The notes beneath the pieces are model-generated. The model had not been told where the DNA came from, searched no databases, and worked only from the letters and a program-made list of their open reading frames with translations. DNA of 64,000 nucleotides from Paracoccaceae bacterium (lineage in GTDB: Bacteria > Pseudomonadota > Alphaproteobacteria > Rhodobacterales > Rhodobacteraceae): the NCBI GenBank assembly GCA_014654775.1, contig JACVZW010000018.1, forward strand, positions 25,350 to 89,349, in the 5' to 3' direction. This document shows positions 16,804 through 27,360 of the stretch, piece by piece. A program made the position numbers and the translations under genes. Numbering within the stretch: the stretch's first letter is position 1; every line of letters begins with the position of its first letter.

Positions 16804-17970
16804 ATGACTGAGATGGTCTATGGCTCCATGCCCTCACGGGTGACGGAGCCTGTTCTTCCCCGTTGGTGGCGGACGATCGACAAATGGTCGATGACCTGTG
16901 TGCTGATCCTGTTCGGGATCGGCTTGCTGCTGGGACTTGCGGCGAGCGTGCCGCTGGCGAGCAGGAACGGGTTGGAACCCTTCTTCTATGTGCAGCGGCA
17001 GGCCTTCTTTGGCGGCGTCGCGCTGGCCGTGATGGTGGGCGTGTCGATGATGAGCCCCGCGATGGTGCGGCGGTTGGGCATCCTTGGCTTTGTGCTGGCT
17101 TTCCTTGCGCTGTGTGCGTTGCCCTTTGTGGGGACGGATTTCGGCAAGGGGGCGGTGCGGTGGTTCTCGCTTGGTTTCGCGTCGGTGCAGCCGTCGGAGT
17201 TTCTGAAGCCTGCCTTCATCCTTGTGGTCGCGTGGCTGATGGCGGCGAGCTTTGATCTGAACGGGCCGCCGGGAAAATCGGTGAGTTTCCTGATCTGCAT
17301 GGTGATCGTGGCGCTGCTGGCGATGCAGCCGGATTTCGGGCAGGCGGCGCTGGTGCTGTTTGGCTGGGGCGTGGTCTATTTCGTGGCGGGCGCGCCAATG
17401 ACCCTGATTGCCATTGTGGTGGGCATGGTCGCGGTCGGGGGCTTTGCCGCCTATGAGAGCAGCGAGCATTTCGCGCGGCGGATCGACGGGTTCCTGACGC
17501 CGGACCTCGATCCGCGCACGCAGCTGGGCTATGCCACCAATGCCATTCAGGAGGGCGGGTTCTTCGGGGTGGGTGTGGGCGCGGGGCAAGTGAAGTGGTC
17601 GCTGCCCGATGCGCATACGGACTTCATCATTGCGGTTGCGGCTGAGGAATATGGGCTGGTCCTCGTCCTGCTGATCATCGCGCTTTACACCACGATCGTG
17701 GTGCGGTCGCTGATGCGGCTGACGAAGGAGCGGGACCCGTTCATCCGGCTGGCGGGGACGGGGCTGGCCTGCATTTTTGGCGTGCAGGCGATGATCAATA
17801 TGGGGGTCGCGGTGCGGCTTTTGCCCGCGAAGGGGATGACGTTGCCCTTCGTGAGCTATGGCGGGTCGTCGGTCATCGCGGCGGGGATCACGGTGGGGGC
17901 GCTGCTGGCGATGACGCGGATGCGACCGCAGGGCACGATGGGCGATATCTTCGGGCGGAGCGGGCGCTGA
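16804..17970 (+). CDS. ftsW: Septal peptidoglycan polymerase FtsW (SEDS family)
   Basis: 388-residue integral membrane glycosyltransferase that polymerises lipid II at the septum with FtsI. About ten membrane segments are visible ([20 protein letters not shown], then [14 protein letters not shown] and others). The SEDS features [40 protein letters not shown] and [15 protein letters not shown] are present. The ATG at 16804 has only a weak ACAGG site; an upstream in-frame ATG at 16780 is less likely. It shares one base with murG. Confidence 0.96.
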   Translation: MTEMVYGSMPSRVTEPVLPRWWRTIDKWSMTCVLILFGIGLLLGLAASVPLASRNGLEPFFYVQRQAFFGGVALAVMVGVSMMSPAMVRRLGILGFVLAFLALCALPFVGTDFGKGAVRWFSLGFASVQPSEFLKPAFILVVAWLMAASFDLNGPPGKSVSFLICMVIVALLAMQPDFGQAALVLFGWGVVYFVAGAPMTLIAIVVGMVAVGGFAAYESSEHFARRIDGFLTPDLDPRTQLGYATNAIQEGGFFGVGVGAGQVKWSLPDAHTDFIIAVAAEEYGLVLVLLIIALYTTIVVRSLMRLTKERDPFIRLAGTGLACIFGVQAMINMGVAVRLLPAKGMTLPFVSYGGSSVIAAGITVGALLAMTRMRPQGTMGDIFGRSGR

Positions 17971-19067
17971 TGGCGGGGCCCTTGCTGTTGATCGCGGCGG
18001 GGGGAACGGGGGGGCACATGTTCCCCGCTCAGGCCTTGGCCGAGGCGATGGTGCGCAAGGGCTGGCGGGTGAAGCTGTCGACGGATGCGCGGGGCGCGCG
18101 CTATGCGGGCGGTTTTCCCCATGTGGTGCAGGTGGAGGAGGTGGCGTCGGCCACCTTTGCCCGTGGGGGCGCGGTGGCCAAGTTGGCGGTGCCGTTCCGG
18201 ATTTTTGGCGGTGTTCTGTCGGCGGTCTGGGGGATGCTGCGGGACAGGCCTGCGGTGGTGGTGGGCTTTGGCGGCTATCCCACGATCCCGGCGCTGGCGG
18301 CGGCATGGGTGCTGCGGCGGCCAAGGATGATCCATGAACAGAACGGCGTGTTGGGGCGGGTGAACCGTCTTTTTGCGCGGCGGGTGGACAAGGTGGCCTG
18401 CGGGACATGGCCCACCGACCTGCCCGAGGGCGTGGAGGGCATCCATACCGGAAACCCCGTGCGGGCGGCGGTGCTGGACCGGGCGGCGGCGGGGTATATC
18501 CCGCCGGGCGATTATCCGATGAGCCTTTTGGTGATCGGCGGGTCGCAGGGCGCGAAGGTGCTGTCGGATGTGGTGCCAGCGGCGGTGGCGGCGCTGCCGG
18601 ACGGGATCAAGCGCTATCTGCGCGTGGCGCAGCAGGCGCGGGAAGAGGATATGGCGCGGGTCGTCGCGGCCTATGAGGCGGCGGGCATCATGGCGGAGGT
18701 GGAGCCCTTCTTCCGCGACATCCCGCGCAGGCTGTCGGAGGCGCAACTGGTGGTCAGCCGGTCGGGGGCATCCTCGGTCGCGGATATCAGCGTGATTGGC
18801 CGGCCATCGGTCCTGATCCCCTTTGCGGCGGCGACGGGGGATCATCAGACGGCCAATGCGCGCGGGCTGGTTGACGCAGGGGCAGCGGTGCTGATCCCGG
18901 AAAAGCTGCTTGACCCTGCCGCCTTGGCCGCGCAAGTGGGGGCCATTCTGGCCTCGCCCGATGCGGCGGTGGCGATGGCGCAGCATGCGCTGGGGCAGGG
19001 CCGCCCCGATGCGACCGAGCGGCTGGTGGCGCTGGTCGAGGATTTGGCGAAGGGAATTTCAACATGA
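17970..19067 (+). CDS. murG: Lipid II synthase MurG (N-acetylglucosaminyltransferase)
   Basis: 365-residue GT-B glycosyltransferase on the inner face of the membrane that adds GlcNAc to lipid I. The N-terminal glycine loop [17 protein letters not shown], the [15 protein letters not shown] segment, the middle GGSQGAK loop and the donor site [20 protein letters not shown] followed by GDHQTANA are all present. Coupled to ftsW (TGATG) and overlapping murC by four bases. Confidence 0.97.
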   Translation: MAGPLLLIAAGGTGGHMFPAQALAEAMVRKGWRVKLSTDARGARYAGGFPHVVQVEEVASATFARGGAVAKLAVPFRIFGGVLSAVWGMLRDRPAVVVGFGGYPTIPALAAAWVLRRPRMIHEQNGVLGRVNRLFARRVDKVACGTWPTDLPEGVEGIHTGNPVRAAVLDRAAAGYIPPGDYPMSLLVIGGSQGAKVLSDVVPAAVAALPDGIKRYLRVAQQAREEDMARVVAAYEAAGIMAEVEPFFRDIPRRLSEAQLVVSRSGASSVADISVIGRPSVLIPFAAATGDHQTANARGLVDAGAAVLIPEKLLDPAALAAQVGAILASPDAAVAMAQHALGQGRPDATERLVALVEDLAKGIST

Positions 19068-20488
19068 ACGCGGCGACGAAGCTTCCCATGGAGTTGGGTC
19101 CGATCCATTTCGTGGGGATCGGCGGGATCGGGATGTCGGGGATCGCCGAAGTGCTGATGACGCTGGGCTATCGGGTGCAGGGGTCGGACAGCAAGGCGAG
19201 CAAGATCACGGACCGGCTGGTGGGCCTTGGCGCGGTGTTCTTCGAAGGCCAGCGGGCCGAGAATATCGGCGAGGCGGCGGTGGTGGTGATCTCTTCCGCC
19301 ATCAAGAAGGGCAACCCGGAGTTGGAAGAGGCGCGGCGGCGCAAGCTGCCGGTGGTGCGGCGGGCCGAGATGCTGGCCGAGTTGATGCGGCTGAAGTCGA
19401 ACATCGCGATTGCCGGGACGCATGGGAAGACCACGACCACGACGATGGTGGCGACGCTGTTGGACAAGGGCGGCTTTGATCCCACGGTCATCAATGGCGG
19501 CGTGATCCATGCCTATGGATCGAATGCGCGGGCCGGGGCGGGTGAGTGGATGGTGGTGGAGGCGGATGAGAGCGACGGGTCCTTCAACCGCCTGCCCGCG
19601 ACCATCGCCATCGTCACCAATATCGACCCCGAGCATATGGAGCATTGGGGATCTTTCGATGCGCTGCGGAAGGGGTTCCTTGATTTCGTGTCGAACATTC
19701 CCTTCTACGGGCTGGCCGTCTGCTGCACCGATCATCCCGAGGTGCAGGCACTGGTGGGCAAGGTGACCGATCGGCGGATCGTGACCTTCGGCTTCAACGC
19801 GCAGGCCGATGTGCGGGCGGTGAACCTGTCCTATCGGAATGGAAAGGCGATGTTCGACGTTCTTCTTCAGAATGAAGGGGAGGGCGCGATGATCGAGGGC
19901 TGCACGTTGCCGATGCCGGGGGACCATAACGTGTCGAACGCCCTGTCGGCGATTGCCGTGGCGCGGCATCTGGGGATGAAAAAGGACGAGATCCGCGAGG
20001 CTTTGGCGGGTTTCGGCGGGGTGAACCGGCGCTTTACCCGGGTGGGCGAGGTGAACGGCGTCACCATCATCGACGATTACGGCCACCATCCGGTGGAGAT
20101 CGCGGCCGTGCTGAAGGCGGCGCGGCAGGCGGTGGCGGGCAATCCCGGCGCGCGGATCATCGCGGTGCATCAGCCGCATCGCTATACGCGACTGAGCAAT
20201 CTGTTCGAGGAGTTCTGCACCTGCTTCAACGAGGCGGATGTGGTGGCGATTGCCGAGGTCTATGCGGCGGGCGAGGACCCCATTCCGGGGGCGAGCCGGG
20301 ATGACCTGATTTCAGGCCTTATTGCGCATGGGCACAGGCATGCGCGGGGGATCACGGACGAGGCCGATCTGGCGCGGCTGGTGAAGGAACAGGCGCGGCC
20401 CGGCGACATGGTCGTCTGTCTGGGCGCGGGCACGATCAGCGCATGGGCGAACAACCTGCCCGGCCGTCTGATGGGGGCTGCGGCATGA
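19064..20488 (+). CDS. murC: UDP-MurNAc:L-alanine ligase
   Basis: 474-residue ligase that adds the first amino acid of the stem peptide. N-terminal [18 protein letters not shown] loop [25 protein letters not shown] and [10 protein letters not shown] mark MurC. It starts inside the end of murG (ATGA) and its stop overlaps the start of the DUF2484 gene (ATGA), so translation is chained. Confidence 0.97.
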   Translation: MNAATKLPMELGPIHFVGIGGIGMSGIAEVLMTLGYRVQGSDSKASKITDRLVGLGAVFFEGQRAENIGEAAVVVISSAIKKGNPELEEARRRKLPVVRRAEMLAELMRLKSNIAIAGTHGKTTTTTMVATLLDKGGFDPTVINGGVIHAYGSNARAGAGEWMVVEADESDGSFNRLPATIAIVTNIDPEHMEHWGSFDALRKGFLDFVSNIPFYGLAVCCTDHPEVQALVGKVTDRRIVTFGFNAQADVRAVNLSYRNGKAMFDVLLQNEGEGAMIEGCTLPMPGDHNVSNALSAIAVARHLGMKKDEIREALAGFGGVNRRFTRVGEVNGVTIIDDYGHHPVEIAAVLKAARQAVAGNPGARIIAVHQPHRYTRLSNLFEEFCTCFNEADVVAIAEVYAAGEDPIPGASRDDLISGLIAHGHRHARGITDEADLARLVKEQARPGDMVVCLGAGTISAWANNLPGRLMGAAA

Positions 20489-20742
20489 ACTGGGCGCTGG
20501 GGGCGGCCTTTGCCTGGCTGATCGTGGCGAATGTGGCGGCGATGCTGCCGAGCCGGGATCACCATTGGCGGCGGGCCTTCGCGCTGATCATCGTGGGCAT
20601 CCCGATCCTTGGCTGGGTGACGTGGACGGCGGGCCCGATCTGGGGCATGGTGGTGTTGGCGGCGGGCGCGAGTGTGTTGCGCTGGCCGGTGATTTATCTG
20701 GTGCGCTGGCTGCGGCGGAAGGGTGCCGAGCCTGCGGAGTGA
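20485..20742 (+). CDS. DUF2484 small membrane protein
   Basis: 85 residues with three hydrophobic segments ([54 protein letters not shown]) and a basic C-terminus. I recognise it as the DUF2484 family, found between murC and murB in Rhodobacteraceae. Its function is unknown; conserved linkage suggests a role in wall precursor synthesis at the membrane. The ATG overlaps the murC stop. Confidence 0.8.
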   Translation: MNWALGAAFAWLIVANVAAMLPSRDHHWRRAFALIIVGIPILGWVTWTAGPIWGMVVLAAGASVLRWPVIYLVRWLRRKGAEPAE

Positions 20743-20840
20743 TGCGTGAACGTCATGTCGGTGTGTTGACGGACTGTCTGGCAGTTGCCCGGACACCCCG
20801 TTGCGTGCATCGGGCGCGCGACCCTAGCTGGGGATATGGC

Positions 20841-21104
20841 GTGGAAATCCTCTTTATCGTGCTGGCTGTGATCGTGCCGGGCGTGCTGATGTTCTTCGTG
20901 GCGGATGCGATCAGCAATGTTACGGCGGGATGGATGACGGTGCTGGGGGTCAGCGGTGCCTTGGCGGTCATTGGGATTTACGACATGCAGGCCAACGGGT
21001 CGGACACCGCGGCTCTTGGATCGAGCCTCATCGGGCTGTTCGGGTTCTTGCCTGCGGCCGTGTCTGCGCTTATCGGAGGGGCGCTCGGTATCCGGAAGGC
21101 GTGA
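20841..21104 (+). CDS. Small membrane protein of unknown function (87 aa)
   Basis: Starting at GTG 20841 ([20 protein letters not shown]) the protein has three likely membrane segments and the sequence [20 protein letters not shown] between them. An ATG at 20742 overlapping the DUF2484 stop is in frame, but the added 33 residues are polar and not protein-like, so I prefer the GTG behind GGGGAT. Family not recognised. It lies between DUF2484 and murB in the same direction. Confidence 0.6.
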   Translation: MEILFIVLAVIVPGVLMFFVADAISNVTAGWMTVLGVSGALAVIGIYDMQANGSDTAALGSSLIGLFGFLPAAVSALIGGALGIRKA

Positions 21105-21165
21105 GGCGCGGGTCCGGTCGGGCAGAGGAGCGGTGTTTGCCCGAGCGGGAAGGGAGTGCCTGAAG

Positions 21166-22101
21166 GTGAGGTCCGAGCGCGGTATCCCTGAGACCCGCGG
21201 CACGCTGAGTGCGGGTCGCCCCTTGGCCGATCTGACATGGCTGCGGGTGGGCGGTCCGGCGGATATGCTGTTCCAGCCTGCGGATGAGGCCGATCTGGCG
21301 GGGTTCCTGCGGGATCTTGATCCGTCCGTGACGGTGTTCCCGATGGGGGTCGGGTCGAACCTGATCGTGCGGGATGGCGGGATACGGGCGGTGGTGATCC
21401 GGCTGGGGCGGGGGTTCAATTCCATTTCGGTTGACGGGGATACCGTCACGGCAGGGGCGGCGGCGCTGGATGCGCATGTGGCCCGGCGGGCGGCGGAGGC
21501 GGGGCTGGACCTGACCTTCCTGCGCACGATCCCCGGCAGCATCGGCGGCGCGGTGCGGATGAATGCGGGCTGCTACGGGTCCTATGTGGCGGATCATCTG
21601 GTGGAGGTCCGGGCGGTGACGCGGGCGGGGGATGTCGTGACGATCCCGGCGGCGGCGCTGGAGCTGCGCTATCGGCAATCGACGCTGCCCGAGGGGTGGG
21701 TGATCGTGGAGGCCACCTTCCGGGCGGGGCCGGGTGAGCCTGCCGCGCTGGAGGCGAAGATGGCCGATCAGATCGCCAAGCGTGATGCGAGCCAGCCGAC
21801 GAAGGAGCGGTCGGCCGGGTCCACCTTCCGCAATCCGCTGGGGCGGTCATCGACTGGCAAGGCGGATGACACGCATGAATTGAAGGCGTGGAAGGTGATC
21901 GACGAGGCCGGGATGCGCGGCGCGCGGCGGGGCGGCGCGCAGATGAGTGAGATGCATTCCAACTTCCTGATCAACGCGGGTGGGGCCACGGCGGCCGATC
22001 TGGAAGGATTGGGCGAAGAGGTGCGAAAAAGGGTTTTCCAACACAGCGGGATCACGCTAGAATGGGAAATCATGCGCGTCGGTGAACCGGCGGCAGAATA
22101 A
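21166..22101 (+). CDS. murB: UDP-N-acetylenolpyruvoylglucosamine reductase
   Basis: FAD enzyme reducing UDP-GlcNAc-enolpyruvate to UDP-MurNAc. In 311 residues the FAD-binding motifs [15 protein letters not shown] and [18 protein letters not shown] and the catalytic-serine segment [10 protein letters not shown] are clear. The start is a GTG at 21166 with GGGAGTG some 15 bases upstream and the sequence [20 protein letters not shown] typical of the N-terminus. The frame is open far upstream, but that part is a shadow of the previous gene. The murA partner is not in the window. Confidence 0.93.
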   Translation: MRSERGIPETRGTLSAGRPLADLTWLRVGGPADMLFQPADEADLAGFLRDLDPSVTVFPMGVGSNLIVRDGGIRAVVIRLGRGFNSISVDGDTVTAGAAALDAHVARRAAEAGLDLTFLRTIPGSIGGAVRMNAGCYGSYVADHLVEVRAVTRAGDVVTIPAAALELRYRQSTLPEGWVIVEATFRAGPGEPAALEAKMADQIAKRDASQPTKERSAGSTFRNPLGRSSTGKADDTHELKAWKVIDEAGMRGARRGGAQMSEMHSNFLINAGGATAADLEGLGEEVRKRVFQHSGITLEWEIMRVGEPAAE

Positions 22102-22138
22102 AGATAATCCGGGCGACAGACCCGGGGTTTGAGGCGAA

Positions 22139-23059
22139 ATGGCGGGCGGTTCGGGCAGAAGCGTCCCCCTTGTGGCGGTGTTGAAGGGTGGGCTTTCCGC
22201 AGAGCGGGAGGTCTCTCTCGTTTCAGGGCGCGAATGCGCCAAGGCATTGCGTGAGGCGGGATATGAGGCGGTGGAGGTCGATTGCGGCCTCGATCTGGCT
22301 GCGCGCCTTACCGAGATTTCCCCTGATGTCTGTTTCAACGCCCTGCATGGCCGCTGGGGCGAGGATGGCTGCGTGCAGGGGATGCTGGAATGGATGCGCC
22401 TTCCCTACACGCATTCGGGTGTGCTGGCATCAAGCCTGGCGATGGACAAGCAGAAGGCCAAGGAAGCCTATCGCGCGGCGGGGTTGCCCATCGTGGAGAG
22501 TGTGGTGGTGGCCCGCGAGGCGGTAGAGGCGGGGCATGTGATGCCTGCGCCCTATGTCGTGAAGCCGGTGGCGGAAGGGTCTTCCGTCGGGGTCTATATC
22601 GTGCATCCCGGATCGAACGCGCCGCGCCTGTCGGCCGAGATGCCCGCCACGGTGATGGTGGAGGCCTATGTACCGGGGCGGGAATTGACCGTCAGCGTGC
22701 TGGGGGACCGGGCGCTCTGCGTGACCGATATCATCACCGATGGCTGGTACGACTATGACGCCAAATACAAGCCGGGCGGCAGCCGCCATGTGGTGCCTGC
22801 CGAACTGCCGGAGGAGATCACCGAAGCCTGCCTCGACTATGCGCTGCGGGCGCATCGGGCGCTGGGCTGCCGGGGGCTGAGCCGGACGGATTTCCGCTGG
22901 GACGAGGCGCGGGGTCTGGCTGGGCTGATCCTTCTGGAGACGAACACCCAGCCGGGGATGACGCCCACCTCGCTGAGCCCGGAACATGCGGCGCAGGTCG
23001 GGATGAGTTTTGCGGATCTGTGCCGTTGGATCGTGGAGGACGCGTCATGCAATCGCTGA
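22139..23059 (+). CDS. ddl: D-alanine:D-alanine ligase
   Basis: 306-residue ATP-grasp enzyme that makes the dipeptide used by MurF. Evidence includes [36 protein letters not shown], the serine loop [25 protein letters not shown] and the metal site [13 protein letters not shown]. It lies 37 bp behind murB, and its end overlaps ftsQ by 13 bases. Confidence 0.96.
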   Translation: MAGGSGRSVPLVAVLKGGLSAEREVSLVSGRECAKALREAGYEAVEVDCGLDLAARLTEISPDVCFNALHGRWGEDGCVQGMLEWMRLPYTHSGVLASSLAMDKQKAKEAYRAAGLPIVESVVVAREAVEAGHVMPAPYVVKPVAEGSSVGVYIVHPGSNAPRLSAEMPATVMVEAYVPGRELTVSVLGDRALCVTDIITDGWYDYDAKYKPGGSRHVVPAELPEEITEACLDYALRAHRALGCRGLSRTDFRWDEARGLAGLILLETNTQPGMTPTSLSPEHAAQVGMSFADLCRWIVEDASCNR

Positions 23060-23949
23060 GGCCCGAGCCGCGTGTCTATGAACGGCAGGGGCGCCGCGAT
23101 CCGGCGCCGACGCGCTGGCAATATCGGATGCAGCGGCTGTGGCTGACGCCCTATTTCCGCGTGCTCGCGCGGGTGGGGCTGCCGGTGTTCCTGATCTCGG
23201 CGGCGGTTGGTCTTTATGCCGGGGACGAGGGGCGCCGCGCGGCGCTGGTGGGCAGCTTTACCGAGTTGAAGGAGAAGTTCCAGAACCGCCCGGAATTCAT
23301 GGTGAAGCTGGTCTCGGTCGATGGGGCCTCGTCGGAACTGGCCGAGGCGATCCGGTCGCGGCTGGGGATCAAGCTGCCGCTGTCGTCCTTCGACATCGAT
23401 CTGGCGGCGGTGCAGGCGCGTGTGGAAGAGCTGGATGCCGTCGCGCGGGCCGAATTGCGGGTGCGGTCGGGCGGGGTGCTGCAGGTGCAGATCACCGAGC
23501 GGATGCCCGTCGTGCTGTGGCGCGTGGGCGACCGGCTGGAGATGCTGGACGAAGCGGGCCATCGCGTGGCGGGGCTTGCGGCGCGGACGGATCGGCCGGA
23601 CCTGCCGCTGATTGCGGGCGAGGGGGCCGATCTGGCCACGGGCGAGGCGCTGGAACTGTTTGCGGCGGCGCAGCCGATCCTGCCGCGTGTGCGAGGGTTG
23701 GTGCGGATGGGCGAGCGGCGCTGGGACCTGATCCTTGATCGCAACCAGCGCATCCTGCTGCCCGAGACGGATGCCGTGGCGGCGATGGAGCGGCTGATCG
23801 CGCTGGACCGGGCAGAAGACCTGTTGGCGCGCGACGTGCTGAGCGTCGATCTGAGAAATGACAAAAGACCCACCCTGCGGCTGGCGCCATTTGCGCTGAA
23901 TGAGCACCGCAAGGCGATGGGCATTGATGTGAGCGGGAGTGAACTATGA
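23047..23949 (+). CDS. ftsQ: Cell division protein FtsQ
   Basis: 300-residue bitopic protein. A basic cytoplasmic tail (about 1-35) is followed by a membrane segment near 38-58 ([20 protein letters not shown]), a POTRA domain (about 80-150, [20 protein letters not shown]) and the FtsQ domain. It links early divisome proteins with FtsL and FtsB. The ATG at 23047 lies inside the end of ddl. Its end overlaps ftsA by four bases. Confidence 0.94.
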   Translation: MQSLRPEPRVYERQGRRDPAPTRWQYRMQRLWLTPYFRVLARVGLPVFLISAAVGLYAGDEGRRAALVGSFTELKEKFQNRPEFMVKLVSVDGASSELAEAIRSRLGIKLPLSSFDIDLAAVQARVEELDAVARAELRVRSGGVLQVQITERMPVVLWRVGDRLEMLDEAGHRVAGLAARTDRPDLPLIAGEGADLATGEALELFAAAQPILPRVRGLVRMGERRWDLILDRNQRILLPETDAVAAMERLIALDRAEDLLARDVLSVDLRNDKRPTLRLAPFALNEHRKAMGIDVSGSEL

Positions 23950-25280
23950 CAGGCCTTTACGAATCCCAGCGGGCGATGCGGCATATGCGGCGGGCGGCGA
24001 TGCAGCGCGGCGTGGTGGCGGTGCTGGATGTCGGCACCACCAAGATCGCCTGTCTGATCCTGCGGTTCGACGGGCCAGAGCGGCTGCGCGAAGTGGATGG
24101 CGTGGGGCCGATGGCGGGGCAGTCCTCGTTCCGGGTGATCGGAGCGGCGACGACGCGGTCGCGCGGCGTGCGCTTCGGCGAGATTTCGGTGATGAACGAG
24201 ACGGAGCGCGCGATCCGCACGGCGGTGCAGGCGGCGCAGAAGATGGCCAATGTGCGGGTGGATCATGTGATCGCCTGTTTCAGCGGGGCGGAGCCGCGCA
24301 GCTATGGGCTGGCGGGGGAGTGGGACCTGCAGGATTCCGTGGTGACTGAGCAGGATGTGGCGCGCGTGCTGGCGGCCTGCGATGTGCCCGACCTTGGGCC
24401 GGGACGCGAGGTGCTCCATGCGCAGCCGGTGAATTTCGCGCTGGATCATCGCACGGGTCTGGGCGATCCGCGCGGGCAGATCGGCAACCGGCTGGCCTGC
24501 GACATGCATCTTCTGTCGGTGGATGGATCGGTGGTGCAGAACCTGCTGTACTGCATCAAGCGCTGTGACCTCGAACTCGCGGGGATCGCGTCTTCGGCCT
24601 ATGTGTCGGGGATTTCCTCGCTGGTGGAGGATGAGCAGGAACTGGGCGCGGCCTGCATCGACATGGGCGGCGGGTCGACCGGCATCTCGATCTTTATGAA
24701 AAAGCACATGATCTATGCCGACAGCGTGCGGATGGGCGGGGATCATGTGACCTCGGACATTTCCAAGGGGCTGCAGATCCCGCTGGCGGTTGCCGAGAAG
24801 ATCAAGACCAAGCATGGCGGCATCCACGCCACCAGCATGGACGACCGCGAGATGATCGAGATCGGCGGGGAAAGCGGCGATTGGGAGAAGGATCGCCGTC
24901 AGATCAGCCGGACCGAGCTGATCGGCATCATGCGGCCACGGGTGGAAGAGATCCTCGAAGAGGCGCGGGCGCGGCTGGATGCGGCGGGGTTCGATCATCT
25001 GCCGAGCCAGCAGATCGTGTTGACCGGGGGCGGAAGCCAGATCCCCGGCCTTGACGGGTTGGCAGCGCGCATCCTTGGCCAGCAGGTGCGGCTGGGCCGT
25101 CCGCTGCGGGTGCAGGGCCTGCCGCAAGCTGCCACGGGCGCGGCCTTTGCCAGCGCGGTGGGGCTGTGTCTGTTCGCCGCCCATCCGCAGGACGAGTGGT
25201 GGGACTTCGAAATTCCGAGTGAGCGCTATCCGGCGCGTTCGTTGAAGCGGGCCTTCAAATGGTTCAAGGACAACTGGTAA
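23946..25280 (+). CDS. ftsA: Cell division protein FtsA
   Basis: 444-residue actin-like ATPase that tethers FtsZ to the membrane. The ATPase core has VVAVLDVGTTKIACLILRF near residues 23-41, IDMGGGSTGISIF in the middle and VLTGGGSQIPGLDGLA near the end. The last residues (ARSLKRAFKWFKDNW) form the amphipathic membrane-binding helix. Overlaps ftsQ (ATGA). A 207-bp gap with its own regulatory signals separates it from ftsZ. Confidence 0.97.
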   Translation: MTGLYESQRAMRHMRRAAMQRGVVAVLDVGTTKIACLILRFDGPERLREVDGVGPMAGQSSFRVIGAATTRSRGVRFGEISVMNETERAIRTAVQAAQKMANVRVDHVIACFSGAEPRSYGLAGEWDLQDSVVTEQDVARVLAACDVPDLGPGREVLHAQPVNFALDHRTGLGDPRGQIGNRLACDMHLLSVDGSVVQNLLYCIKRCDLELAGIASSAYVSGISSLVEDEQELGAACIDMGGGSTGISIFMKKHMIYADSVRMGGDHVTSDISKGLQIPLAVAEKIKTKHGGIHATSMDDREMIEIGGESGDWEKDRRQISRTELIGIMRPRVEEILEEARARLDAAGFDHLPSQQIVLTGGGSQIPGLDGLAARILGQQVRLGRPLRVQGLPQAATGAAFASAVGLCLFAAHPQDEWWDFEIPSERYPARSLKRAFKWFKDNW

Positions 25281-25316
25281 CTGCAAGATGCTGTGTCTGT
25301 GGCGAAATCCCGCTTA

Positions 25317-25345
25317 TTGACGCGGTCGATATCCCATATTTTGTA
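25317..25345 (+). promoter_or_regulatory. Candidate ftsZ promoter
   Basis: TTGACG at 25317-25322 matches the -35 consensus in five of six places, with TTTGTA 17 bp downstream as a poor -10 element. The -35 match is good; the -10 is weak, so the start site needs mapping. Confidence 0.4.
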
Positions 25346-25381
25346 GCGTTTTTGCGTTTTTCGCGTGACCTGAGGCGGCCT

Positions 25382-25412
25382 TGTGGATAGAATCGTGGAT
25401 AAATTTGGATTC
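25382..25412 (+). promoter_or_regulatory. Two DnaA-like boxes and two GANTC sites before ftsZ
   Basis: TGTGGATAG (25382-25390) and CGTGGATAA (25394-25402) each differ by one base from the DnaA box. GAATC at 25390-25394 and GATTC at 25408-25412 are CcrM methylation sites, the first lying between the boxes. In Caulobacter both DnaA and CcrM methylation control ftsZ; the clustering here suggests similar cell-cycle control. Confidence 0.5.
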
Positions 25413-25487
25413 CTGCGCCCGGGACAGGCGCGAATAACAGCCGGACGGCAAAAAACGGCGGCACAACGAACAGCAGGCGGAGTGGCA

Positions 25488-27140
25488 ATGACCCTGAATC
25501 TCATGATGACCTCGCAGCAGGATGAGCTGAAGCCGCGTATCACCGTGTTCGGTGTGGGTGGTGCTGGTGGTAACGCCGTGAACAACATGATCGACAAGAA
25601 CCTGGAAGGGGTCGAGTTCGTTGTGGCCAACACGGATGCGCAGGCGCTGAAGCACAGCCGAGCGCATGCGCGCATCCAGATGGGTCTGAAGGTCACCGAG
25701 GGTCTTGGCGCGGGAGCGCGGCCGACGGTCGGGGCTGCGGCTGCGGAAGAGACGATCGAGGAGATCGTGGATCATCTGGCAGGCGCACATATGTGCTTTA
25801 TCACCGCGGGGATGGGCGGCGGCACCGGGACGGGTGCGGCGCCGATCATCGCGCAGGCGGCGCGCGAATTGGGCGTGCTGACGGTGGGTGTGGTGACCAA
25901 GCCCTTCCAGTTCGAAGGGGCCAAGCGGATGAAGCAGGCCGAGGAGGGGATCGAGTCCCTTCAGAAGGTTGTGGATACGCTGATCATCATCCCGAACCAG
26001 AACCTGTTCCGTCTGGCCAATGAGCGGACCACCTTCACCGAGGCCTTCGCGATGGCCGATGACGTTCTGTATCAGGGCGTGAAGGGTGTGACCGATCTGA
26101 TGGTGCGGCCGGGCCTGATCAACCTCGACTTCGCCGACGTGCGCGCGGTGATGGACGAGATGGGCAAGGCCATGATGGGCACGGGCGAGGCAACGGGCGA
26201 AGATCGCGCGGTGCAGGCGGCCGAGAAGGCGATTGCCAACCCGCTGTTGGACGAGATTTCGCTGAACGGCGCGAAGGGCGTGCTGATCAACATCACCGGC
26301 GGCTATGACCTGACCCTGTTCGAACTGGACGAAGCGGCCAACATCATCCGCGAGAAGGTGGACCCGGACGCGAATATCATCGTGGGGTCGACGCTGGACG
26401 AGAATATGGGCGGCGCGATCCGTGTGTCGGTCGTGGCGACTGGCATCGACGTGACGAAGTCGGCCAAGCAGGAAGCGCCGGTGGCGCGCCGGTCGATGGC
26501 GGCCCCGCTGGCCCATGCGCCGGAACCGCGCCGCGAGGTGCCGCAGCCGGTGCAGGCCGTGGCGCCGGTGGCGCAGCCCGCGCCGCAGCCGGCCCCGGAA
26601 CCCGCGCCGATGATGATGGAACCTGTCGCGATGGCCCCGGCCCCGCAGGCAGCGCCGTCGCTGTTCGACGCCGCCCCGGCCTTCGAGGCGATGCCGGAAG
26701 ACGAGATGATGGATGATGTGCCGCCCCCGGCCTATCGTCCGCAGCCCGCCGCAGCGCAGCCGCGCCCGCAGGCCCCGGCAATGGATCAGGATGCGGCGGC
26801 CTTCGTCGCCCCGCGTCCGCGTGCGCCGGGAACCCCGTCGCCCGAGGCCATCGCGCGTCTGCAAGCCGCCGTCAGCAAAGCGCCGGGCGCAGCCCCCGCG
26901 CAGCGTCCGATGGCTGCACAGCCGCGCGTTTCGGCCCCAGCGCCGAAGCCCGCCGCCGAGGCCCCGCGTCCGCGCTTTGGCATCGGGTCGCTGATCAATC
27001 GCATGGCCGGAGGCGGCCATTCCGAGCCGCAGCCGCAGCGCGCCCAGCCGCAAGTTCAGGGCTATGATGACGAGCCGGAGATGAGCGCGGATCAGGAGCG
27101 GATCGAGATTCCGGCCTTCCTGCGGCGTCAAGCCAACTGA
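25488..27140 (+). CDS. ftsZ: Cell division GTPase FtsZ
   Basis: 550-residue tubulin homologue that forms the Z-ring. GTP-binding parts include [13 protein letters not shown] near 23-35, the tubulin signature GGGTGTG at 110-116, and NADF-like [10 protein letters not shown]. After about residue 320 comes a long proline- and alanine-rich linker, then the conserved terminal peptide [11 protein letters not shown] that binds FtsA. Length is above the usual 400 because of the linker, as is normal in Alphaproteobacteria. The ATG at 25488 follows AGGCGGAG; the open frame upstream to 25383 covers DnaA boxes and is not coding. Confidence 0.98.
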   Translation: MTLNLMMTSQQDELKPRITVFGVGGAGGNAVNNMIDKNLEGVEFVVANTDAQALKHSRAHARIQMGLKVTEGLGAGARPTVGAAAAEETIEEIVDHLAGAHMCFITAGMGGGTGTGAAPIIAQAARELGVLTVGVVTKPFQFEGAKRMKQAEEGIESLQKVVDTLIIIPNQNLFRLANERTTFTEAFAMADDVLYQGVKGVTDLMVRPGLINLDFADVRAVMDEMGKAMMGTGEATGEDRAVQAAEKAIANPLLDEISLNGAKGVLINITGGYDLTLFELDEAANIIREKVDPDANIIVGSTLDENMGGAIRVSVVATGIDVTKSAKQEAPVARRSMAAPLAHAPEPRREVPQPVQAVAPVAQPAPQPAPEPAPMMMEPVAMAPAPQAAPSLFDAAPAFEAMPEDEMMDDVPPPAYRPQPAAAQPRPQAPAMDQDAAAFVAPRPRAPGTPSPEAIARLQAAVSKAPGAAPAQRPMAAQPRVSAPAPKPAAEAPRPRFGIGSLINRMAGGGHSEPQPQRAQPQVQGYDDEPEMSADQERIEIPAFLRRQAN

Positions 27141-27163
27141 TACAGGCTGTAACAAACGCGGAG

Positions 27164-27196
27164 GCCCGGATGGAAACATCCGGGCTTTTCCTTTTT
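27164..27196 (+). terminator. Intrinsic terminator of the dcw cluster
   Basis: GCCCGGATG (27164-27172) pairs with CATCCGGGC (27177-27185) around GAAA, followed by TTTTCCTTTTT. A nine-pair GC-rich stem with a U tract 24 bp behind the ftsZ stop is a textbook terminator. Confidence 0.93.
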
Positions 27197-27360
27197 CATC
27201 AATGACTTGGGTCATGAGGCCTGCTGTCACACTTCGTCACAAAGAGTGAGTTGAGTTCGCAAGTGCAGCAAATTAGCTAAAAGACGCGAAACCGTGGGGG
27301 CTTCGCCACGCATGGCCGGACCTGTCCGACAGGCGGAAGAACGACCGGGAAAGACCTGAC

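Noticed and set aside
20565..20840. A longer start for the small membrane protein before murB, at ATG 20742
   Set aside because: The extra 33 residues are polar and unlike the rest; the GTG at 20841 has a ribosome-like GGGGAT and starts at the membrane helix.
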